Shown piece after piece: positions 44,384 through 53,691 of a stretch of DNA of 64,000 nt. The notes beneath the pieces were generated by a model that worked only from the letters and a program-made list of their open reading frames with translations, ran no database searches and was not told the DNA's origin. Origin of the DNA: Gammaproteobacteria bacterium (GTDB lineage Bacteria; Pseudomonadota; Gammaproteobacteria; GCA-002705445; GCA-002716945); NCBI GenBank assembly GCA_018667355.1, contig JABIVC010000007.1:62001-126000 (forward strand). The letters run 5' to 3'. How positions within the stretch are numbered: position 1 is the stretch's first letter; each line of letters starts with the position of its first letter. A program made the translations under genes and the position numbers.

Positions 44384-44402
44384 ATGCACAATCTTGGTGC
44401 AT
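44384..44402. promoter_or_regulatory. NtrC-like palindrome ATGCACAATCTTGGTGCAT
   Basis: Inverted repeat ATGCAC-N7-GTGCAT; matches the classical NtrC site TGCACCA-N3-TGGTGCA at all but one conserved base; in the argD/porin divergent intergenic region. Confidence 0.55.
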
Positions 44403-44513
44403 TAATGTATAACCAATGCCCAAAACTACTCAATTAATATTAAAAACCCTTGTTTTTGACTCATTATATGTCAAAATACTTCCTAATAGACAATAATAAA
44501 AACCGGGGAAAAT

Positions 44514-45584
44514 ATGAATAAGTTATTTACTGCAGTTACGTTTTTGACTGCGTCATCACTAGCAATTGCTGGCGGTCATGGTGGAAGTATGGATCATTCT
44601 TCACATGCGTCGGCTGCAAAATCAGGGAGCGGGGTACACTTTTTTGGTCGTTTATACTTAGGGTATGACAACAAAACAACTGGTGCCGCTGATTCTGTTG
44701 ACAACATTAGAGATAATGGTGGTAAAAGCAGATTAGGAATTAAATTTAAAGAAAATCTAGGCGCTATAAGTCTAATTGGACATGCTGAATGGGAATTTGA
44801 TATTGCTGATGGTACATCTGGTGCAGATAGTACTACTGCATGTACTGGCGCGAGAGATTGCCGTACATTTGATTTACATGTTGGTAACTTAGGTTTCTTA
44901 ACACCACTTGGTTATCTTGGAATGGGTTCTTATGAATCTCCATATAAAACAATGGGTATGTATGATTCAAATATGGATACTGCACTTGCGCTAAACAGTC
45001 ATGGTGGTACAAGTGATGGTGCATTTGGTATAGCAAGTACATGGGATTCTTCTGTATCATATCATGGTGCAATGGGACCAATGGAAATTGCTTATATGCG
45101 TGGTATGGCTGACGATGTCGGTGGTAGTAATGCTGCTAATGTTGCAAAAGGTGACTATGCATTTGGTCTGAGATTAAAACATATTATGCCAGGCTTAGAG
45201 TTTGGTTTTGCTAGAGCACATGACAAGAGTGGTGCTAGTAACTATGGTACAAGTAATGATAAAATCTTTGCTTCATATAAAGTAATGCCAGGTGTTGGTG
45301 TTTTCTATACAAATGAAGACATTGAAATTGCTGGTACTAATCATGGAGCAGGTGATATTACAACTATGGGTCTTCATTACACTATGGGTAATAATATGAT
45401 TCAATTAGTTGCAGCAAGTGGTAACATGGATACAGCAACTACAGACTATGATACTTACAGTATCTCAAACCAAATGAACTTAAGTAAATCTACTAATTTA
45501 GTAATAGGATATACTAGAAAAGGTATTGAAGGAGCAGGTAATGCTGTCCGTACTTATGGTCTTGGTTTAACACATAAATTCTAA
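44514..45584 (+). CDS. Gram-negative outer-membrane porin
   Basis: Signal peptide MNKLFTAVTFLTASSLAIA; FFGRLYLGYDNK start of beta-barrel; SRLGIKFKENLG; terminal Phe (LGLTHKF). Confidence 0.92.
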   Translation: MNKLFTAVTFLTASSLAIAGGHGGSMDHSSHASAAKSGSGVHFFGRLYLGYDNKTTGAADSVDNIRDNGGKSRLGIKFKENLGAISLIGHAEWEFDIADGTSGADSTTACTGARDCRTFDLHVGNLGFLTPLGYLGMGSYESPYKTMGMYDSNMDTALALNSHGGTSDGAFGIASTWDSSVSYHGAMGPMEIAYMRGMADDVGGSNAANVAKGDYAFGLRLKHIMPGLEFGFARAHDKSGASNYGTSNDKIFASYKVMPGVGVFYTNEDIEIAGTNHGAGDITTMGLHYTMGNNMIQLVAASGNMDTATTDYDTYSISNQMNLSKSTNLVIGYTRKGIEGAGNAVRTYGLGLTHKF

Positions 45585-45606
45585 AGCTTAATAGCCTGAG
45601 TTTTTG

Positions 45607-45636
45607 AAAACCCACCTTATATGAGGTGGGTTTTTT
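45607..45636 (+). terminator. Rho-independent terminator after porin
   Basis: AAAACCCACCTTATATGAGGTGGGTTTTTT: perfect stem ACCCACCT/AGGTGGGT followed by T tract. Confidence 0.93.
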
Positions 45637-47407
45637 ATGCATCAATATTTAATTGAAACCATCTTTCGAGTAATGCTAAATGCCAAAGCTTGTTACCATT
45701 TAACTTGGTAAAATGTGAATTTGGATTAAGTAATAAAGTATTTATATTATCTTGATTATATAGTCCTCTTTCAGAACAACTTTTAGAGAGTAAAATAGCT
45801 TTAATATAATCGAGAAATTTACCTTCTAGTATCTTTAATGGAGGTACTGGAAAATAAAACTTATCTCTATATATTAGTTCTTTACTCAAATATTTTTCGG
45901 CTATTTTCTTCAAATAGTATTTTCCATTATTTTTTAGCTTTTGAGTAGATGGTAGTGATGATAAAAACTCAACTAAATCAATATCTAAAAAAGGGACTCT
46001 TGTTTCTAATCCATGGGCCATAGTCATGCTATCAATTCTTTTGACTGGATCATCAGTAATCAAGGTAGATAAATCAATTCTTAGTACTTTGTCTATATAA
46101 CCAATATCATCTCTTTGATCTTTAAATAGTATTTCTATTAATTCTTGACTATAATTATTCAGAACATACTGTTTGTTAATGGTATTGCAATAATCATTAT
46201 GAGTACGATCAAAATAATGTCTCATAAATCTCTCTGAATCACTACCAGCAGTTTCGTTCATTTTCTCATACCAAAAATATCCACCAAATAACTCATCAGC
46301 TCCTTGACCACTGAGTACTACTTTTTGATTTTTTGAGACTTCTTTAGCAAGTAAGTAAAACGCAGAAGAATCTTGACTAAACATTGGTTCAGGCATTTCT
46401 CTGATAACATCATCTAGTGACTCAAATAAACTATTTTGATTTATATGATATTTATGATGTTTAGTCTTAAATTGTTTAGAAACTATATCTGAATAATAAA
46501 ATTCATCTCCAACTTCATCACTGATTGTTGGAAATCCAATAGAAAAAGTATTTACTTTAGATAATTTATTTTCAGCAGCCATCGCCACAATTAAGCTTGA
46601 GTCTAATCCTCCAGAAAGCAATACACCCACATTCACATCGGCAGTATAAAATCGTTTTTCAATTGCTTTTAGTAATAATCTCTCAGATTCTTCTAAAATT
46701 TCATTTTCTGAAATATTACTGTTAATCTTGATATCATTAAATGAATAATATTTATCTTTAGATACTTCACCTTTATGATTGATTATCATAGAATGTCCTG
46801 GCTCTAATTTATATAAGTTTTCAAAAATTGTATTTGGGGCAGGTACAACTGAATGTAGAGTAAACTGATAATGAAGACTTTGATGACTAATTATATTATC
46901 ATCTTTTCTAGTAAGAGCCCTTGTGTTTGATGAAAAAGAAAAATATTCATTATTGATTTTATAGTATAAGGGTTTAATACCCAATCTATCTCGTGCCAGG
47001 AAAAAATCTTTTCTTTCTAAGTCATAGATACAAAATGAAAAAACACCATCGAGATACTTGACGCAATCACGACCATAATAATCATAGCTCTTTAAAATTA
47101 CCTCTGTATCACCATCTGAAGAAAACCTATACCCTTTCTTTTTTAGTAGCTCTCTCAATTCCTTGTAATTATAAATAACCCCATTAAAAACTATAACTCT
47201 GCCTGATTTAGCATCCATCATTGGTTGGTTTGATTTACTTGATATGTCAATTACTGATAATCTGCGATGTCCCAGATAAATATTGCCATGGCGATATTCA
47301 TCTCTATGATCTGGACCTCTTTTTGCTATGCTATCCATCATATTATGCATTTTTGACTGATTTGGCTTGTCACCATCAAATCTCATTTCACCACAAATTC
47401 CACACAT
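45635..47407 (-). CDS. asnB: Glutamine-hydrolysing asparagine synthetase family; resembles N-acetylglutaminylglutamine amidotransferase
   Basis: MCGICGEMRFDGDKP, GHRRLSVIDIS, FNGVIYNYKELRELLKKKGYRFSSDGDTEVILKSY, VGVLLSGGLDSSLIVAMA, SGQGADELFGGY. Confidence 0.92.
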   Translation of the reverse strand: MCGICGEMRFDGDKPNQSKMHNMMDSIAKRGPDHRDEYRHGNIYLGHRRLSVIDISSKSNQPMMDAKSGRVIVFNGVIYNYKELRELLKKKGYRFSSDGDTEVILKSYDYYGRDCVKYLDGVFSFCIYDLERKDFFLARDRLGIKPLYYKINNEYFSFSSNTRALTRKDDNIISHQSLHYQFTLHSVVPAPNTIFENLYKLEPGHSMIINHKGEVSKDKYYSFNDIKINSNISENEILEESERLLLKAIEKRFYTADVNVGVLLSGGLDSSLIVAMAAENKLSKVNTFSIGFPTISDEVGDEFYYSDIVSKQFKTKHHKYHINQNSLFESLDDVIREMPEPMFSQDSSAFYLLAKEVSKNQKVVLSGQGADELFGGYFWYEKMNETAGSDSERFMRHYFDRTHNDYCNTINKQYVLNNYSQELIEILFKDQRDDIGYIDKVLRIDLSTLITDDPVKRIDSMTMAHGLETRVPFLDIDLVEFLSSLPSTQKLKNNGKYYLKKIAEKYLSKELIYRDKFYFPVPPLKILEGKFLDYIKAILLSKSCSERGLYNQDNINTLLLNPNSHFTKLNGNKLWHLALLERWFQLNIDA

Positions 47408-47513
47408 AAATTGTTGTTCCTCTAAAACACTTAAATTTTTAAACTTACTGATAGATAAAATAGCTTACATCATTTATTATATCATCCATAATATAATTAT
47501 TTTTGAGGCACAC

Positions 47514-48092
47514 ATGAACCCACTATTATCAATAAAAGGAACAATAATTTCAGGATTTGTATTATCGGCGGTACTTGTACTCGCCATTGGCGGAAAATTG
47601 GTTGATATTGAGCATTATCTAAGATGGTTTCATTACCTCTCAGGTATAACCTGGATTGGCTTGCTGTACTATTTTAATTTTGTGCAAGTTCCAGCTATGG
47701 CATCAGCGATTGCAGATAAAGAGCCTGGTCCAGCAGCTATTGGTAAATATGTAGCTCCTCTAGCTCTTGTTTGGTTTAGGTGGGGTGCTGTTGTTACATG
47801 GGTAACAGGTGCATTATACTTGCAACATTATGGAATGTTACATGCTGCATTTACACTATCTGATGGAGCTGCAGGAATAGGTATAGGAGCATGGCTCGGT
47901 ACGATAATGTTGTTTAATGTATGGGTTTTAATCTGGCCAAACCAAAAGAAAATTCTTGGTATGGTATCAGCAACCCCAGAAGAAATAGCTAAAGCTAAAA
48001 AAGTTGCATTACTAGCGTCAAGAACAAACACTCTACTCAGCATACCAATGTTATTATTTATGGGTTATAGCCATAATGGATTAGGTATGTAA
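47514..48092 (+). CDS. Urate hydroxylase PuuD-type N-terminal membrane domain protein, without cytochrome c domain
   Basis: HYLRWFHYLSGITWIGLLYYFNFVQVPAMASA, PLALVWFRWGAVVTWVTGALYL, VWVLIWPNQKKILG; ATG at 47514 preferred over the track start. Confidence 0.75.
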   Translation: MNPLLSIKGTIISGFVLSAVLVLAIGGKLVDIEHYLRWFHYLSGITWIGLLYYFNFVQVPAMASAIADKEPGPAAIGKYVAPLALVWFRWGAVVTWVTGALYLQHYGMLHAAFTLSDGAAGIGIGAWLGTIMLFNVWVLIWPNQKKILGMVSATPEEIAKAKKVALLASRTNTLLSIPMLLFMGYSHNGLGM

Positions 48093-48170
48093 ACAAAATT
48101 TAAATTTATGCCTGGCTTTGGTAGTCAGGTATAAACAAATGGTAAATATATCAAATTGAAGGAGAAGTAA

Positions 48171-48485
48171 ATGTCAGCATTAGATAGAATTAAGAAGCAA
48201 GTCACAGAAAATCCAGTCATGTTGTATATGAAAGGTACGCCAGAAATGCCTATGTGTGGATTTTCATCTAGAACAGTAGATGCGTTAAAACAGTGTGGCA
48301 AAGAATTTGGCTATTGTAATGTAATACTTGACCAAGAAGTCATGAGAGACTTACCTAGTTTCAAAGATTGGCCAACATTTCCTCAACTTTATATCAAGGG
48401 TGAACTAGTTGGTGGATGTGACATCACCTTGGAACTTTTCGAGTCTGGAGAATTAAAGAAACTGATTGATCAAGCTGTAGTTTAA
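48171..48485 (+). CDS. grxD: Monothiol glutaredoxin Grx4 family
   Basis: NPVMLYMKGTPEMPMCGFSSRTVDALK (CGFS), WPTFPQLYIKGELVGGCDI. Confidence 0.97.
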   Translation: MSALDRIKKQVTENPVMLYMKGTPEMPMCGFSSRTVDALKQCGKEFGYCNVILDQEVMRDLPSFKDWPTFPQLYIKGELVGGCDITLELFESGELKKLIDQAVV

Positions 48486-48489
48486 AGCA

Positions 48490-49113
48490 CTACTTATTAT
48501 TTGTTGCGTGTATTATGTTCCAATAATCGAATATATTAATCTTTGACATTTCTTGTACATCTAAATCTGCATATTCATTGAATTCAGAAAATGGAAAGTA
48601 TGGTTTCCAACCTAATAATTTGCTTATGGGCATCAAACCTTTTTCAAACATCTTAACAAACTTGTTGTCAGATTCGTTGCTAAAATGATTCACAATATAA
48701 ATATCACCATCATTCTTGCAAACTCTTTTCATTTCTTCGATAAGTCTTTTAGGATTCTGCGTAACCGATACAACATACATGCCGACCACTTTATCAAAAC
48801 TATTGTCAGCAAAAGTCAGTTGTTCACCATTCATTAATAAAATATGTTTATTCTGAGTCTGATCTTTAATAATTCTCTTTTTTGCTACATCCAGCATATC
48901 TGGTGATAAATCTATGCCTACTACTTTTGTATCATCAGGATAGTATTGTAATGATGAACCTGTACCTATACCAATCTCAAGAACGTTATCGGTGCTGCTG
49001 CAGTCCATTTTTTTGATTATTGCTTTCTGACCTGGTCTAAAGACTTGTCCAAAAGTCGCATCATAAAACCCAGAGACTCTCTTATAAGATTTGATTATCG
49101 AGTTTTCGTCCAA
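48490..49113 (-). CDS. Class I SAM-dependent methyltransferase, PmtA (phosphatidylethanolamine N-methyltransferase)-like
   Basis: YDATFGQVFRPGQKAIIKKMDCSSTDNVLEIGIGTGSSLQYYPDDTKVVGIDLSPDMLDVAKKR. Confidence 0.75.
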   Translation of the reverse strand: MDENSIIKSYKRVSGFYDATFGQVFRPGQKAIIKKMDCSSTDNVLEIGIGTGSSLQYYPDDTKVVGIDLSPDMLDVAKKRIIKDQTQNKHILLMNGEQLTFADNSFDKVVGMYVVSVTQNPKRLIEEMKRVCKNDGDIYIVNHFSNESDNKFVKMFEKGLMPISKLLGWKPYFPFSEFNEYADLDVQEMSKINIFDYWNIIHATNNK

Positions 49114-49160
49114 TATGTTATCCTTAGTATAGTTATGAAGGTATTAATTATAGCATTAAT

Positions 49161-49685
49161 ATGATATTAAATTTAAAGATTTTTCTAGATATTCTAATGT
49201 TTTCTCGAGGTCCACAAGACCTCCCTTCAAGCTCTTTGCTTCTAAAAATGATTATCTTTATGAACATAGCTATTGGGCTCATTTCAGTTGATCCTAACGT
49301 TAGTTTTACGGTCAATATGTTATTTACAATTATATATATCGCGGTAACACTCTTATTCATAAAGTCATGTCTAGGAATAAAAGATAGAAATAATGGAACT
49401 CCTGATTTGTTTGTCTCTCGTCATACGCAGGTTTCTTCGAGTATTCTAGGTATACATGCCATCATAGCTTTATTTACCAGCATGATTGCGATAAGTAGAA
49501 TTACAGACGAGAGTTCTACATTATTTATTTTCTTAATAGTTTCATTATATGCATGGTTTGTAAATGGCTATATATTTAAAAATGCTTTTGATACTACAAT
49601 GTCAATTGGGCTTGCAATTTCATTACTACATAGCATTGCATGTGTATTTGTTATGATGATCTTCATCCAGGTATTAGCAATATGA
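49161..49685 (+). CDS. Uncharacterised integral membrane protein
   Basis: 174-aa ORF with several hydrophobic segments; stop overlaps the mpl start (atga-type coupling). Confidence 0.7.
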   Translation: MILNLKIFLDILMFSRGPQDLPSSSLLLKMIIFMNIAIGLISVDPNVSFTVNMLFTIIYIAVTLLFIKSCLGIKDRNNGTPDLFVSRHTQVSSSILGIHAIIALFTSMIAISRITDESSTLFIFLIVSLYAWFVNGYIFKNAFDTTMSIGLAISLLHSIACVFVMMIFIQVLAI

Positions 49686-51022
49686 AAATACATATTTTAG
49701 GAATTGGCGGAACATTTATGGCTGGTATAGCTATTATAGCTAAACAGTTAGGTCATCAAGTTACTGGTTCAGATAAAAATTTATATGACCCTATGAAATC
49801 TGTCCTGGAGAAAGAAAATATTAAATTTACCGAAGGGTATAATCCCAAAATATTAGATAAGAAATTTGATTTAGTAATTGTCGGTAATGTAATGTCTCGT
49901 GGAATGAGCATAATAGAAAGATTACTTGAAAATAATATTAAATATATTTCTGGTCCGCAATGGTTATATGAAAATGTATTATGCAAAAAAAAAGTTATAG
50001 CTATATCGGGAACTCATGGTAAAACAACAACATCCTCTCTTGTCACGTGGATATTGAAACATGCAAAACTAAACCCAAGCTATCTTATAGGAGGGCAACC
50101 AATTAATTTAATCTCCCCAGCAAAATTAACAACATCAAAATATTTTGTAATTGAAGCTGACGAATATGATACTTCTTTTTTTGACAAGAGATCAAAGTAT
50201 ATACATTATCGCCCAAATATATTAGTAATAAATAACATAGAATTTGACCATGCAGATATATTTGAAAATATAGACGCTGTGATTAAAAATTTTCACCACT
50301 TAGTGAGAATAGTGCCAAAAAATGGAAAAGTTATTTATAATAAAGACGATAAAAATATTAAAAAGATGATTAAAAAAGGTATTTGGTCAAAAGAACTTTC
50401 GCTCACATCTAAAAATAATAAAAATGCAGATTGGTCACTTTCTAAAGATGGTATTAACTTTTTTCTTGAAAAAAATAAAATGAAATCGAATTATAAAAAG
50501 AAAATAGAGTCTAGCCTCATGGGGATACATAATCATAAAAATATTTCGTTAGCAATTCTGGCTTCGATTCAAGCCGGAGTCTCTTTTTCAGCATGTATAG
50601 AGGCAATAAAAAAATTTAAAGGGGTTAAAAGACGAATGGAAAAAATTGAAAACAGTGGCATATGGAGGATTTATGATGACTTTGCACATCATCCAACAGA
50701 GATTGAAAGCTCAATTAAATCATTGAAAGAAAACTTTAAGGGCAAGAAGATTCTGTCAATATGTGAGATAAAATCTCACTCTATGATATCTGGTGCTCAT
50801 AAAAATAATCTTCCTATAGCATTGGGTAATTCTCATTATAGTATAATAATAAAATCACCATTATCTAAATGGACCATTGTTAATAAAAATAGAAATTTAT
50901 GTATTGTAAACTCTTATGCTAAAGCACTAGAGTTCATGAGAAAACTTGAAAACAAAATAGATATTATATTGCTAATGAGTAATAAAAGTACAATAGGTAT
51001 TCGTAATTATATTAAAAAATGA
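49682..51022 (+). CDS. mpl: UDP-N-acetylmuramate:L-alanyl-gamma-D-glutamyl-meso-diaminopimelate ligase; start at MKIHILGIGG
   Basis: MKIHILGIGGTFMAGIAIIAKQLGHQVTGSDKNLYDPMK, AISGTHGKTTTSSLVTWILKHA, FVIEADEYDTSFFDKRSKYIHYRP. Confidence 0.96.
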   Translation: MKIHILGIGGTFMAGIAIIAKQLGHQVTGSDKNLYDPMKSVLEKENIKFTEGYNPKILDKKFDLVIVGNVMSRGMSIIERLLENNIKYISGPQWLYENVLCKKKVIAISGTHGKTTTSSLVTWILKHAKLNPSYLIGGQPINLISPAKLTTSKYFVIEADEYDTSFFDKRSKYIHYRPNILVINNIEFDHADIFENIDAVIKNFHHLVRIVPKNGKVIYNKDDKNIKKMIKKGIWSKELSLTSKNNKNADWSLSKDGINFFLEKNKMKSNYKKKIESSLMGIHNHKNISLAILASIQAGVSFSACIEAIKKFKGVKRRMEKIENSGIWRIYDDFAHHPTEIESSIKSLKENFKGKKILSICEIKSHSMISGAHKNNLPIALGNSHYSIIIKSPLSKWTIVNKNRNLCIVNSYAKALEFMRKLENKIDIILLMSNKSTIGIRNYIKK

Positions 51023-51414
51023 AAAAAATTAATAAAACAGATGGTGAGTGGCAAGAAGAGCTTTCTGCGTCTGCATATACTGTTACAAGAAAAAAAGGAA
51101 CGGAGACTCCATTTAGTGGTGATCTTTACTTCAATCTAGATAATGGTGATTATAATTGTATCTGCTGTGGGAATACTTTATTTAAATCTGATGATAAATA
51201 TGACTCTGGTACAGGTTGGCCAAGTTTCTTTAGTGCAGCTTCTAATGAATCTATTTATACCAAAGCTGATATGTCTCTAGGCATGTCTCGAGTTGAAGCA
51301 TTATGTATCAATTGTGATGCGCATCTTGGTCATGTTTTTGATGATGGCCCTAAGCCAACAGGAAAAAGATACTGTATTAACTCAGTTGCTTTAAAATTTA
51401 TTAAAAAGGATTAA
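51019..51414 (+). CDS. msrB: Peptide-methionine (R)-S-oxide reductase MsrB
   Basis: CICCGNTLFKSDDKYDSGTGWPSFF, CINCDAHLGHVFDDGPKPTGKRYCINSVAL. Confidence 0.97.
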   Translation: MKKINKTDGEWQEELSASAYTVTRKKGTETPFSGDLYFNLDNGDYNCICCGNTLFKSDDKYDSGTGWPSFFSAASNESIYTKADMSLGMSRVEALCINCDAHLGHVFDDGPKPTGKRYCINSVALKFIKKD

Positions 51415-51416
51415 TA

Positions 51417-52031
51417 ATGAAAAATAAATCAATACCTTTTTTTCCTCTACAAAGCATAGTATTGCCCGGCGGTATATTTCCCTTGAGAATATTTGAAAGA
51501 AGATATTTAGACATGGTAAGGGATTGTATTAAAGATGAAACTGGATTCTGCATTACACTGATTCGCAATAATTCTCAGGAAGAGTATATAACTAATATAT
51601 ATAACTATGGATGTTATGTAAAAATAACTGACTGGAATCAACTTGATGATGGTTTATTAGGCATAACTGTTGAAGGGATAAATAAAATAAAAGTACTAGA
51701 CAGTAATCTAGATGAAACTAATTTACTTACAGGAACAATAGAAAATATAGAAACTGAAAAAGAGTATATGATACCTCAGAAGTATTTACTATTGTCTAAA
51801 TTTTATAAAAAAATATATCCAGGCATTAAACATATTATAAGGTTCAAAAAAGAAAAATATGCAGATGCATCATGGGTAGGCTTTAGATTGATTGAGTGTT
51901 TGCCTCTAGATTCTTCTTCTAAAAATAAATTGATTGCTATGAATAATGCAATAGATCGACTAGATATGCTTTACAAGATAGTTCAAAAAATATATAAAGC
52001 TGAAGTAAACGACTTAATGACTAATCAGTAG
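51417..52031 (+). CDS. LON peptidase substrate-binding (N-terminal) domain protein
   Basis: IPFFPLQSIVLPGGIFPLRIFERRYLDMVRDCIKDETGFCI; no AAA or protease domain. Confidence 0.88.
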   Translation: MKNKSIPFFPLQSIVLPGGIFPLRIFERRYLDMVRDCIKDETGFCITLIRNNSQEEYITNIYNYGCYVKITDWNQLDDGLLGITVEGINKIKVLDSNLDETNLLTGTIENIETEKEYMIPQKYLLLSKFYKKIYPGIKHIIRFKKEKYADASWVGFRLIECLPLDSSSKNKLIAMNNAIDRLDMLYKIVQKIYKAEVNDLMTNQ

Positions 52032-53688
52032 TAATTGCCCCTTCATCTGCTTGTTTTACTAGCTTTGCATATTTGGATAATACACCTGGTATAGTCTTTC
52101 TAGATGGCTTCTTCCAAGCACTCAATCTCTTATTAATCTCTGCTTTACTAAGTTTGAGAGATAGTTTTTGAGTGATTGCATTAATCTCAATCATATCTCC
52201 ATTTTTAATAATAGCTAAAGGTCCACCTATATATGCTTCTGGTGAAATATGTCCTACTACAAAGCCATGGCTTCCCCCAGAAAACCTCCCATCCGTAATA
52301 AGCGCAACATCTTTTCCTAAACCTTTACCCATTACTGCTGATGTAGGCGACAGCATTTCTCTCATACCAGGTCCACCAACAGGACCCTCATATCTAATGA
52401 CTATGACCGTTCCCTTTTTTACCTTATCACTAAGTATATCTTTAAGAGCTAATTCTTCTGAATTATATACCTTAGCTTTTCCAGTAAATTTAGTACCCTC
52501 TTTACCAGATATTTTTGCAACTGAGCCTAATGGGGATAGATTCCCTTTAAGGATAATTAGATGACCATTATCTTTGATTGGGGCATCAAATGGCATAATA
52601 ATTTTTTGTTTTTTATTATAATGTTTTATATTTTTTAAATTTTGTTTCAATGTCTTGCCAGTGACAGTTAAGCAATCACCATGAAGGAGCCCTTTTTCAA
52701 GAAGCATTTTCATTAATGGTGCTACACCTCCAATTTTAACTAATTCTGACATTGAATATTTTCCACTTGGTTTAAGGTCCGCTAAAACAGGGGTTCTTTT
52801 ACCGACAGTATCAAAATCACTTAAATTAATATCTACTCCTGCGGAATTAGCTATGGCAAGCAGATGGAGTACAGCATTAGTTGACCCTCCTAATGCCATA
52901 ACTACAGTTATTGCATTCTCAAGTGATTGTTTTGTGATAATATCTTTCGGCTTAATGTCTTTTTTCACACATAGCATTAGTGCTTTAGCTGAATCTTTGC
53001 AGTCATTTTTTTTAGAATTAGATATTGCTACTTGCGCAGAACTATTAGTTAAACTCATCCCCAAAGCTTCAATGGCACATGCCATAGTATTTGCAGTATA
53101 CATTCCTCCGCATGATCCTGGACCCGGGATTGCTTTTTTTTCAATTGCATATAATTCTTTATCAGACATTTTATTATTTGCATTTTTACCTACAGCTTCA
53201 AAAACAGAAACAATATCTATTTTTTTAGATTCATGTACTCCTGGTAGAATTGTTCCTCCATATACAAAAATAGAAGGTCTATTTAATCTAGCCATAGCCA
53301 TAATGCATCCAGGCATATTTTTATCACACCCCCCTATTGTCAAAAAACCATCAAAGCCTTCACATCCAACAACAGTTTCAATAGAATCAGCTATAACTTC
53401 CCTAGAAACTAGAGAATACTTCATCCCTTCTGTACCCATAGATATACCATCAGATATAGTTATCGTATTGAAAATGACAGCCTTTCCTCCATTAGAATCA
53501 ATTGAATTAGCTGTAACATCTGCAAGCTTATTTATGTGCATATTGCAAGGTGTGACCATGCTCCAAGTCGAAGCAACACCTATCTGGGGAAGCTTAAAAT
53601 CTTTGTCTTTGAAGCCAACGGCTCTTAGCATTGACCTACTCGGAGACCTATCTTTACCATCAACTACTTTTGAAGAATATTTACGCAT
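52021..53688 (-). CDS. ilvD: Dihydroxy-acid dehydratase
   Basis: DGISMGTEGMKYSLVSREVIADSIE, GGCDKNMPGCIMAMARLNRPSIFVYGG, GPGSCGGMYTANTMACAIEALGMSL. Confidence 0.97.
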   Translation of the reverse strand: MRKYSSKVVDGKDRSPSRSMLRAVGFKDKDFKLPQIGVASTWSMVTPCNMHINKLADVTANSIDSNGGKAVIFNTITISDGISMGTEGMKYSLVSREVIADSIETVVGCEGFDGFLTIGGCDKNMPGCIMAMARLNRPSIFVYGGTILPGVHESKKIDIVSVFEAVGKNANNKMSDKELYAIEKKAIPGPGSCGGMYTANTMACAIEALGMSLTNSSAQVAISNSKKNDCKDSAKALMLCVKKDIKPKDIITKQSLENAITVVMALGGSTNAVLHLLAIANSAGVDINLSDFDTVGKRTPVLADLKPSGKYSMSELVKIGGVAPLMKMLLEKGLLHGDCLTVTGKTLKQNLKNIKHYNKKQKIIMPFDAPIKDNGHLIILKGNLSPLGSVAKISGKEGTKFTGKAKVYNSEELALKDILSDKVKKGTVIVIRYEGPVGGPGMREMLSPTSAVMGKGLGKDVALITDGRFSGGSHGFVVGHISPEAYIGGPLAIIKNGDMIEINAITQKLSLKLSKAEINKRLSAWKKPSRKTIPGVLSKYAKLVKQADEGAITTD

Positions 53689-53691
53689 TGC

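Noticed and set aside
44403-44513. Sigma-54 -24/-12 promoter downstream of the NtrC-like site
   Set aside because: No GG-N10-GC spacing found by eye in this stretch.
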